Of a stretch of DNA of 64,000 bases, positions 17,925 through 24,458 are shown one piece after another. Position numbers and translations under genes: made by a program. The notes under the pieces were generated by a model. It did no database searches. It had not been told where the DNA came from and worked only from the letters and a program-made list of their open reading frames with translations. The stretch comes from Paucibacter sp. PLA-PC-4 (GTDB lineage Bacteria; Pseudomonadota; Gammaproteobacteria; Burkholderiales; Burkholderiaceae_C): contig NZ_JAPFGP010000003.1 in assembly GCF_026241155.1 (NCBI RefSeq), positions 62,001-126,000 on the forward strand, read 5' to 3'. Each line of letters opens with the position of its first letter. The stretch's first letter is position 1.

Positions 17925-19928
17925 ATGAACACCGCCGCACGCAAGACGCAGGACCGGGGCTTCTTCGCCTATCACGGCATCTGGGCGCCTGGCATCCGTC
18001 TGTTCCGCAGCCTGCGTTTCGGCAGCAAGGCCTCACTGATCTCGGCCTGCTTCTCGCTGCCGCTGGTCGCACTGATCGTGTGGCTGCTGGTGGTCAGCGC
18101 CGACACGGCCCTGCTGGCCCGAAAGAGCGCCACGCGCCAGCATGTCGAGGTCGCCCACGGCGTGCTGGTCTGGGCTTACGGCCTGGAGAAGGCCGGCATG
18201 CCGCGCGAACAGGCCCAGGCCAGCGCACGCCAGGCCATCGCCGGCCTGCGCTACGACGAGCAGGAGTACTTCTGGATCAACGATATGCAGCCACGGGTGG
18301 TGATGCACCCAAGCCGGCCCGAGCTGGAGGGCAAGGAGGTCGGCAGCCTCAAGGACCCCAGCGGCCGCTTCCTGTTCCAGGCCTTTGTCGACACCGTGCG
18401 CAAGCAGGGACGGGGCTTTGTCGACTACCAGTGGCCCAAACCGGGCAGCACCCAGCCTGTCAACAAGATCTCCTATGTGATGGGCTTCGAGCCCTGGGGA
18501 TGGGTGATTGGCTCGGGCATCTATATCGACGACCTGATCGCCACCGAGCGCGCCTACGAGCTGAGGGTGGCGCTGGTGGTGGGTGCGGCCTTGCTGGTGG
18601 CCGGCTATTTCTTCGTCAGCTTCTTCAAGGTGATGGAGGGCGGCCTGAACGAGACCCGTCGCCATCTGCACGCTATGACTGAGGGCGACCTGACCACCTC
18701 GCCCTCGCCCTGGGGCCGCGACGAAGCCGCCCAGCTGATGCGCGACCTCAGCGCCATGCAGGCCTCGCTGCGGCATATGGTGCTGCGAGTGCGCCGTTCC
18801 AGCGACGAGATCGTGCACAGCAGCGACGAGATCGCCAGCGGCGCGATGGACCTGTCGGCCCGCACCGAGCAGGCGGCGGCCAATCTGGAAGAGTCGGCGG
18901 CCTCGATGGAGCAGATCGCAGCGACCGTGCGCACCAGCGCCGAACACACGGCCGAGGCCTCGGGTCTGGCACGCGGCAATGCCCAGACCGCAGCCGACGG
19001 CGGACGCGTGATGCAGGAGGTGGTCGAGACGATGGAGGGCATTCGCGGCGCCTCGGCCCGCATCGCCGACATCATCGGCACCATTGACGGCATCGCCTTC
19101 CAGACCAATATCCTGGCGCTCAATGCCGCCGTGGAGGCCGCGCGGGCCGGCGAGCAGGGCCGCGGCTTCGCGGTGGTCGCGGGCGAGGTTCGCATGCTGG
19201 CACAGCGCAGCGCCGATGCGGCCCGAGAGATCAAGACCCTGATCGGCGGCAGCGTCGAGCAGGTGGAGAACGGCACGACGATCGTACGCCGGGCCGGCGA
19301 GACGATCGCCCAGATCGTCGGCGGCTCGCAGCGCGTGGATCAGCTGCTGGGCGAGGTCGCCACCGGCACGCGCGAGCAAAGCATGGGCATCGCGCAGATC
19401 GGGCAGGCGGTCCAGGAGCTGGACCGGGCCACACAGCAAAACGCCGCCCTGGTCGAAGAGACGGCCGCAGCTGCGGCCTCGATGAAGCAGCAGGCCGATG
19501 AGCTGGCCGCCGAAGTCGGACGCTTTCGCCTGCCCGACGGGCTGCGCCTGGATGAGGCCCCGGCGGCAGAGGGCGCCAGCTTCGACTTCGACGGCGCCAT
19601 CAACGCCCACCGTCAGTGGAAGGTGAAGCTGCGTCAGGCCATCGCCGAGCACGGCAAGCTCGATGCCGAGACGATCTGCCGGGACGACCGGTGCCCGCTG
19701 GGTCGCTGGCTGCATGGCGACGGGGGCCGACGCTGGCGCACCCGGCCCAGCTTCGTGGCCCTGGTCGACAAGCATGCCGAGTTCCACCGCACGGCCGGCG
19801 AGGTGGCACGCCGCATCAATGGCGGCCAGTACGAGCAGGCCGAACGTCTGATCGGCTCCGGATCGAACTTCGCCCGCATATCGACTGAGGTCTCGACCTT
19901 GCTGACCCAGGCCAAGCGCGATCTCTAA
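17925..19928 (+). CDS. Methyl-accepting chemotaxis protein with Cache sensor and CZB domain
   Basis: 667 residues from ATG at 17925 (AGGAGA about 11 bases upstream; the frame is open further 5-prime but those residues look non-coding). Membrane helix near residues 32-58, a periplasmic single-Cache domain with the typical YFWINDMQPRVVMHPSRPELEGKEV and GWVIGSGIYIDDL, a second helix near 208-230, HAMP, then the MCP signalling domain (DGIAFQTNILALNAAVEAARAGEQGRGFAVVAGEVR region). The C-terminus carries a CZB zinc-binding domain (HRQW..., DDRCPLGRWLHG, HAEFH). CZB domains are linked to hypochlorous acid or zinc sensing. It follows the oxidoreductase pair, 187 bp away. Confidence 0.92.
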   Translation: MNTAARKTQDRGFFAYHGIWAPGIRLFRSLRFGSKASLISACFSLPLVALIVWLLVVSADTALLARKSATRQHVEVAHGVLVWAYGLEKAGMPREQAQASARQAIAGLRYDEQEYFWINDMQPRVVMHPSRPELEGKEVGSLKDPSGRFLFQAFVDTVRKQGRGFVDYQWPKPGSTQPVNKISYVMGFEPWGWVIGSGIYIDDLIATERAYELRVALVVGAALLVAGYFFVSFFKVMEGGLNETRRHLHAMTEGDLTTSPSPWGRDEAAQLMRDLSAMQASLRHMVLRVRRSSDEIVHSSDEIASGAMDLSARTEQAAANLEESAASMEQIAATVRTSAEHTAEASGLARGNAQTAADGGRVMQEVVETMEGIRGASARIADIIGTIDGIAFQTNILALNAAVEAARAGEQGRGFAVVAGEVRMLAQRSADAAREIKTLIGGSVEQVENGTTIVRRAGETIAQIVGGSQRVDQLLGEVATGTREQSMGIAQIGQAVQELDRATQQNAALVEETAAAAASMKQQADELAAEVGRFRLPDGLRLDEAPAAEGASFDFDGAINAHRQWKVKLRQAIAEHGKLDAETICRDDRCPLGRWLHGDGGRRWRTRPSFVALVDKHAEFHRTAGEVARRINGGQYEQAERLIGSGSNFARISTEVSTLLTQAKRDL

Positions 19929-19960
19929 AGCCCTGTGCGGGCGCCGGGGATAATCCCCGC

Positions 19961-20590
19961 ATGTCATTGACCGAAGCGACGGGCCTGCTGCTGGCCTCCC
20001 TGGCGCGCCTGATCACCGGCGCCCAGGGCCACTGGAAGGGCTGCCCGCCCACTGCCGAGCAGCGCATTTACTTCGCCAACCATCAAAGCCACTTCGACTG
20101 GGTGCTGATCTGGGCCGCGCTGCCGGCCGAGCTGCGCGCCGGCACCCGGCCGATCGCGGCCCGCGACTACTGGACCTCCAGCAAGCTCAAGACCTGGCTG
20201 ACCTCGGCGGTGTTCAACGCCATCTATGTGAGCCGCACCCGCACAACACCCGATGAGGATCCGCTGGAGCCGCTGGTCGATGCGCTCGGTAACGGCGATT
20301 CGCTGGTGATCTTCCCCGAGGGCACGCGCTCCAGCAAGGGCGAGCCGCAGCCCTTCAAGGCCGGGCTGTTCCATCTGGCCCAGCAGTTTCCGCAGGTCCA
20401 GCTGATACCGACCTGGATAGACAACGTCCAGCGCGTGATGCCCAAGGGCGAGATCGTGCCGGTACCCATCTTGTGCACCGTCACCTTCGGCGAGCCGCTG
20501 CGGCTGATGCCCGGTGAGGACAAGCGCGACTTCCTCTCCCGCGCCCGCGCCGCCGTACTGGCCCAGCGACCGATGCAGGAGCGTGCGTGA
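19961..20590 (+). CDS. 1-acylglycerol-3-phosphate O-acyltransferase (PlsC-type)
   Basis: 209 residues with the acyltransferase block I NHQSHFDW (His/Asp pair), block III FPEGTRSSKGE and a later proline block (LIPTWIDN). It transfers an acyl chain to lysophosphatidate or a related lysolipid at the membrane. It overlaps the following cytidylyltransferase gene by one base (TGATG), so the two consecutive steps lysophosphatidate to phosphatidate to CDP-diacylglycerol appear coupled. A housekeeping plsC may exist elsewhere, so the substrate is not certain. Confidence 0.88.
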   Translation: MSLTEATGLLLASLARLITGAQGHWKGCPPTAEQRIYFANHQSHFDWVLIWAALPAELRAGTRPIAARDYWTSSKLKTWLTSAVFNAIYVSRTRTTPDEDPLEPLVDALGNGDSLVIFPEGTRSSKGEPQPFKAGLFHLAQQFPQVQLIPTWIDNVQRVMPKGEIVPVPILCTVTFGEPLRLMPGEDKRDFLSRARAAVLAQRPMQERA

Positions 20591-21570
20591 TGAAGGCGCT
20601 GCGACTGATGAGTGCCGGCGACCAGATCGCGCTGCTGTTTCTGATCTTGTTCGGCCTGCTGGTGCTGATCACCGCCGCAGGCTTCTTCTACTCGCTGCGC
20701 AGCACCGAGCGCAGTGAGGCGGCTGAGAACAACTGGCGGCAGTTTCGCCGCGACCTGAACGCCACCTGGGTCGGCTCGCTGCTGTTCTGGGCCGCCTGGG
20801 TCTCGGGGCCGCTGGGCGCAACCCTGCTGTTCGGTGTGCTGTCCTTTTTGGCGCTGCGCGAATTCATCACACTGATGCACACCCGCCGCGCCGATCACCG
20901 CAGCCTGATACTGGCCTTCTTCGTGCTCCTGCCACTGCAGTACGCGCTGGTCGGGAACCGGCATTTCGATGTGTTCAGCGTGCTGATTCCGGTTTACGGC
21001 TTCCTGGCCATCCCAGTGGTCAGCGCACTGGCCGACGACCCACAGCGCTTTCTCGAACGCAATGCCAAGATCCAGTGGGGCATCATGGTTTGCGTCTACG
21101 GGCTCTCGCATGCGCCGGCACTGCTGCTGCTGGACTTCAAGGGCTATGAGGGCCGCGGCCCCTTCCTGCTGTTCTTCCTGGTGATGGTGGTGGGCGTTGG
21201 CCAGATCGTCCAGGAGGTAGCGAGCAGATCGCTGCGGCGCCGCCCGCTAGCGCGCCGCATCAGTCGCAGCTTCTCCTTGCGGGCCTGGTGGCTGGGCCTG
21301 CTCGCGGCGGCCGTCACCGGCACCCTGCTGTACTGGATCACCCCGTTCAAGGCCGGCCAGGCGCTGGTGATGGCGGTCATCGCGGCGGCGGCCGGCACCA
21401 TGGGCGGCCTGGTGATGAAGGCGCTCAAGCGCGACGCCGGCGTGGTCTACTGGGGCAACCGCAGCTCCATCACCGGCGCGGTGGGACTGTTGGACCGCAT
21501 CGCAGTGCTGTGCTTCGCGGCCCCGGTGTTCTTCCATTCGGTGCGCTGGTATTTCAAGCTTGACCTCTGA
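20590..21570 (+). CDS. Phosphatidate cytidylyltransferase family protein
   Basis: 326 residues, polytopic: N-terminal helix [20 protein letters not shown], several more helices, and a C-terminal part resembling the CDP-diglyceride synthetase signature ([28 protein letters not shown], corresponding to the canonical S...K.D.. / G.GG..DR.D region). It would make CDP-diacylglycerol from CTP and phosphatidate. The start is the ATG that overlaps the acyltransferase stop. The signature is shifted from classical CdsA, so it may be a paralogous CdsA-like enzyme paired with the acyltransferase rather than the essential one. Confidence 0.85.
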   Translation: MKALRLMSAGDQIALLFLILFGLLVLITAAGFFYSLRSTERSEAAENNWRQFRRDLNATWVGSLLFWAAWVSGPLGATLLFGVLSFLALREFITLMHTRRADHRSLILAFFVLLPLQYALVGNRHFDVFSVLIPVYGFLAIPVVSALADDPQRFLERNAKIQWGIMVCVYGLSHAPALLLLDFKGYEGRGPFLLFFLVMVVGVGQIVQEVASRSLRRRPLARRISRSFSLRAWWLGLLAAAVTGTLLYWITPFKAGQALVMAVIAAAAGTMGGLVMKALKRDAGVVYWGNRSSITGAVGLLDRIAVLCFAAPVFFHSVRWYFKLDL

Positions 21571-22118
21571 TGCGAATTCTCGGCATTGACCCTGGTCTGC
21601 AGACCACCGGCTTCGGCGTTATCGACGCCGACGGCCCGCGCTTGAGCTATGTGGCCAGCGGCACGATCAAGACCAGTGCGGTCGCCACCGGCGATCTGCC
21701 GGCGCGGCTGAAGATCTTGTTCGACGGCATCCGCGAGGTCGCGGCCACCTACCAGGCGCAATGCGCGGCGGTCGAGATCGTGTTCGTCAACGTCAACCCC
21801 CAATCGACCCTGCTGCTGGGCCAAGCCCGCGGCGCGGCGCTGACGGCCCTGGTGTCGTGCGATCTGCCGGTGTCCGAGTACACCGCGCTGCAGATGAAGA
21901 AAGCCATCGTCGGCCATGGCCATGCGAAGAAGGAACAGGTGCAGGCCATGGTGCAGCGCCTGCTGGCCCTGCCCGGCGAACCTGGCAAGGACGCCGCCGA
22001 CGCGCTGGGCCTGGCCATCATGCATGCCCATGCCCGCGTCTCCTTCGATGCGATGAGCCGCAGCACCACCTTGCAGCGCCGCCAGCACGCGCAGTTCAAG
22101 GGCAGCCGGACGTATTGA
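21570..22118 (+). CDS. ruvC: Crossover junction endodeoxyribonuclease RuvC
   Basis: 182 residues with the RNase-H-like catalytic core: [16 protein letters not shown] (first Asp), [27 protein letters not shown] (Glu), and [16 protein letters not shown] (Asp pair). It cleaves Holliday junctions with RuvAB in recombination repair. It overlaps the cytidylyltransferase stop by one base. ruvA and ruvB are not beside it in this window. Confidence 0.97.
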   Translation: MRILGIDPGLQTTGFGVIDADGPRLSYVASGTIKTSAVATGDLPARLKILFDGIREVAATYQAQCAAVEIVFVNVNPQSTLLLGQARGAALTALVSCDLPVSEYTALQMKKAIVGHGHAKKEQVQAMVQRLLALPGEPGKDAADALGLAIMHAHARVSFDAMSRSTTLQRRQHAQFKGSRTY

Positions 22119-22139
22119 ACGGCCTTTGCCGACCCTGGC

Positions 22140-22170
22140 TTGACACCGTAGCGACTCCAGGCTTTCCAAT
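22140..22170 (+). promoter_or_regulatory. MerR-type promoter with 19-bp spacer upstream of the cation transporter
   Basis: TTGACA at 22140-22145 and TCCAAT at 22165-22170 are separated by 19 bp, the lengthened spacer typical of promoters activated by MerR-family metal regulators. The spacer (CCGTAGCGACTCCAGGCTT) has a weak, imperfect CCGTAG...CCAGG-like dyad. It is 33 bp before the CDF transporter start; no merR gene is in the window. Confidence 0.5.
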
Positions 22171-22202
22171 ACAGGCATCGACCGACTGATTGGAGCTCTC
22201 CG

Positions 22203-22859
22203 ATGTCCGCCCACTGCTGTGAACACGAAACACCACCGGCCAGCCAGATTCTCAATCTGGGCCGCTACCGCAAGATTCTGTGGATCGCGCTGGCGGTGAA
22301 TGCTGCGATGTTCCTGCTGGAGATCACGGCCGGCATTGCCGCGGGCTCGCTGTCGCTGCTGGCCGATGCGATCGACTTCGCCGGCGACGCGCTGAACTAT
22401 GCAGTGTCGCTGGCGGTGCTGGCCTCGGCTGTGGCCTGGCGGGCTCGTGCGGCCATGCTCAAGGCCGCCAGCATGATGGGTTTCGGGCTCTATCTTTTGG
22501 GCCATGCGCTCTGGGCGGTCTGGCATGGCAAGGTGCCGGATGCGCCCACGATGGGGACGGTGGCCTTGCTGGCCCTGGTCGCCAATGTCGCGGTGGCATG
22601 GTTGCTCTACGCCTTTCGCGAGGGCGATGCCAATATGCGCAGCGTCTGGCTGTGCTCGCGCAATGACGCCATCGGCAATATGGCCGTGCTGGCCGCGGCC
22701 GCTGGCGTCTTCGGCACGGGCAGTGCCTGGCCCGACCTGGCCGTCGCCGGCCTCATGGCCACACTGGCCTTGCATGGCGGCTGGCAGGTGCTACACCAGG
22801 CCCGCGGCGAACTCGAGCATGGCGGCACTGCGACGCATGCTCATGATCATGGACACTGA
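22203..22859 (+). CDS. Cation diffusion facilitator-type transporter, membrane domain only
   Basis: 218 residues; GGAG lies seven bases before the ATG. Begins with a Cys/His-containing tail (MSAHCCEHE) and ends in a His-rich tail (THAHDHGH), both suited to metal binding. About five to six membrane helices carry the paired acidic residues expected of CDF metal sites (LLADAIDFAGDALNYAVS and LCSRNDAIGNMAVL). It lacks the cytoplasmic C-terminal domain of full-length CDF proteins, making it shorter than the usual ~300 residues. Probable role: efflux of Zn, Cd or Co across the inner membrane. Confidence 0.85.
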   Translation: MSAHCCEHETPPASQILNLGRYRKILWIALAVNAAMFLLEITAGIAAGSLSLLADAIDFAGDALNYAVSLAVLASAVAWRARAAMLKAASMMGFGLYLLGHALWAVWHGKVPDAPTMGTVALLALVANVAVAWLLYAFREGDANMRSVWLCSRNDAIGNMAVLAAAAGVFGTGSAWPDLAVAGLMATLALHGGWQVLHQARGELEHGGTATHAHDHGH

Positions 22860-23226
22860 GGCGCGCCGCACCGGCGACGTCTTCGATGTCGCCAGCTATC
22901 GCGCTCTGCTGCGACAGTACAGGCTCGTCCAAGAGCACGCACAGCGCTGGCATATCCTTGAAGCAGCGCATGTGGTTGGGCAAGCACGTCTTGGGCCACA
23001 TTGGCAGACCCATGTCCTGATGCTGTGCTTTGCGATCAGCCAGCACGATTGGCGGGAAGCGTCAGGCCAGTTGCTTCGCCTGGCCTTGGTGCCGCTGGGG
23101 CATCTCAGCGGTCGGCTACCGCCCGGCAATCCGGGGCGCGCCACGGTCAGCGCCTTCGCTTCGATGTCGCTGCGCCCCGAACTGGCCGAGCTGATCCTGC
23201 AGGCGCGGGCAGAGTCGGCACGCTGA
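22849..23226 (+). CDS. DUF3703 family protein
   Basis: About 125 residues from ATG at 22849 (22843 also possible), overlapping the transporter by 11 bp. The sequence shows the family pattern WHILEAAHVVGQARLGPHWQTHVLMLCFAISQHDWREASGQLLRLALVPLGHLSGRLPPGNPGR. It is soluble, with conserved His in AHVVGQ and HWQTH. DUF3703 genes often accompany cation transporters, so a metal-handling accessory role is plausible, but no biochemical function is known to me. Confidence 0.8.
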   Translation: MDTEARRTGDVFDVASYRALLRQYRLVQEHAQRWHILEAAHVVGQARLGPHWQTHVLMLCFAISQHDWREASGQLLRLALVPLGHLSGRLPPGNPGRATVSAFASMSLRPELAELILQARAESAR

Positions 23227-23277
23227 CAAGCGCCGCTTCGCTTAGCATCAAGTATCGTTCTCGCCCGCGGAGTAGCC

Positions 23278-23892
23278 ATGTTCGGCATTGCAGACTACGG
23301 CGCCTTTGTCGTCGCCATCATCGTCTTCCTGTTGATTCCAGGTCCGGGCAATCTGGCCCTGATCTCGTCCACCGGCAAGGGCGGTTTCAAGGGCGGGCTG
23401 GCCGCGACACTGGGGGTGATCGCCGGCGATCAGGTCTTGATGTGGCTGGCCGTGGCCGGCGTTGCCGCGTTGTTGGCGGCCTCGCCTCGAGTATTCGCCG
23501 GCGTGCAGTGGCTGGGCGCGGCCTATCTGGCCTGGCTGGGCTGGCGCATGTTGCGCGCCAAGCCGGGCGACGCGCCGGTGCTGCAGATCCGGCCGCGCCA
23601 ATACTTTCAGCAGGCCCTGCTGATCACCCTGCTGAACCCCAAGGCCATCGTGTTCTACATGGCCTTCTTCCCGCTGTTCGTCGACCCGGCGCAGCATCAG
23701 GGCCTTGCAAGCTTCGGTGCGATGGCCGTGACGATTGCGCTGCTAACCCTCGCCTATGGCCTGATCGTGACGCTGCTGACCCAGCATCTGGCGGCCCGGC
23801 TGCGCGGCAATCCGCGCATCGGCCAATGGCTGGAGCGCCTGGCCGGCACGGTGCTAATTGGCTTTGGGCTGAAGCTGGCGCTATCGCGCTGA
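23278..23892 (+). CDS. LysE/RhtB family exporter
   Basis: 204 residues. N-terminal family motif FLLIPGPGNLALISSTGKGGFKGGLAATLGVIAGDQVLM, later RQYFQQALLITLLNPKAIVFYMAFFPLFV, and C-terminal helix with RLAGTVLIGFGLKLALSR. About six membrane segments, inner-membrane efflux of amino acids or similar metabolites; the substrate cannot be inferred. It is followed by a hairpin terminator shared with the convergent PEP-CTERM gene. Confidence 0.92.
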   Translation: MFGIADYGAFVVAIIVFLLIPGPGNLALISSTGKGGFKGGLAATLGVIAGDQVLMWLAVAGVAALLAASPRVFAGVQWLGAAYLAWLGWRMLRAKPGDAPVLQIRPRQYFQQALLITLLNPKAIVFYMAFFPLFVDPAQHQGLASFGAMAVTIALLTLAYGLIVTLLTQHLAARLRGNPRIGQWLERLAGTVLIGFGLKLALSR

Positions 23893-23898
23893 GTCAAC

Positions 23899-23928
23899 AA
23901 AAAAGGGCGGCGCCCGTTAGCGCCGCCC
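23899..23928 (-). terminator. Rho-independent terminator after the nuclease/PEP-CTERM unit
   Basis: Perfect 8-bp stem GGGCGGCG (23905-23912) / CGCCGCCC (23921-23928) with 8-base loop. Read on the minus strand it is followed by a run of six T (A-tract at 23899-23904 on the plus strand). It ends the minus-strand transcript coming from the PEP-CTERM gene and faces the exporter gene convergently. Confidence 0.85.
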
Positions 23929-23949
23929 CTGGCAATGAGGCTTGTGGCC

Positions 23950-24438
23950 TCAGGCTTGTTGCTGTTGCCGACGACGGCGCGCGATCGCACCGAGCGCGGC
24001 CAGACCGGCAAGACTCATCGCCCAGGTGCCGGGCTCGGGGACGGCGCTGATACTCAGGCTGCCCCCCATATCGCTGCCGCCGATCGAGTAGGTGAAACTG
24101 CTGGAACCGAAGAAGGACTGCAGGGCCAGCTGACCGCCACCTTGCGTCTGGAACAAGGCATTGGGGCCGATCAAGCTGCCGGTCTCGAACTGCACGTAGG
24201 GATCGCCCGCCTGACCCAGCGTGAAGCTCTCGCCCATGAAGTTAAGCGTCAGCGCGGTCAGGGCGAAACTGCCGTCAAAGCCGCCGGCGGCAACCTCGGC
24301 ATCGTCAATCGAGAACTGGCCACTGAGCACGGCGGCGCCGGGGTTGGCATCAAAGCTGCCGCTGAAGTTGTAGGTCGCGGCCTGGCTGGCACAGGCCAGA
24401 GTCAGGGCCGCCAGGGCCGTCAGGGTTTTGCGGAACAT
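23950..24438 (-). CDS. PEP-CTERM sorting domain protein
   Basis: 162 residues. N-terminal signal peptide (MFRKTLTALAALTLACASQAA). The C-terminus has the sorting signal VPEPGTW, a hydrophobic helix (AMSLAGLAALGAIA) and a basic tail (RRRRQQQ), which directs processing by an exosortase and export in EPS-forming bacteria. The middle is beta-rich with no recognised domain. AAGGAG lies just before the start. It follows the ExeM-type nuclease gene by 20 bp on the same strand, so the two are likely co-expressed. No exosortase gene is in the window. Confidence 0.93.
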   Translation of the reverse strand: MFRKTLTALAALTLACASQAATYNFSGSFDANPGAAVLSGQFSIDDAEVAAGGFDGSFALTALTLNFMGESFTLGQAGDPYVQFETGSLIGPNALFQTQGGGQLALQSFFGSSSFTYSIGGSDMGGSLSISAVPEPGTWAMSLAGLAALGAIARRRRQQQQA

Positions 24439-24458
24439 GGGGATTCTCCTTGGAAGGC

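Noticed and set aside
18033-19967. 644-residue minus-strand frame opposite the chemoreceptor
   Set aside because: Antisense shadow; the plus-strand MCP has well-defined Cache, MA and CZB motifs.
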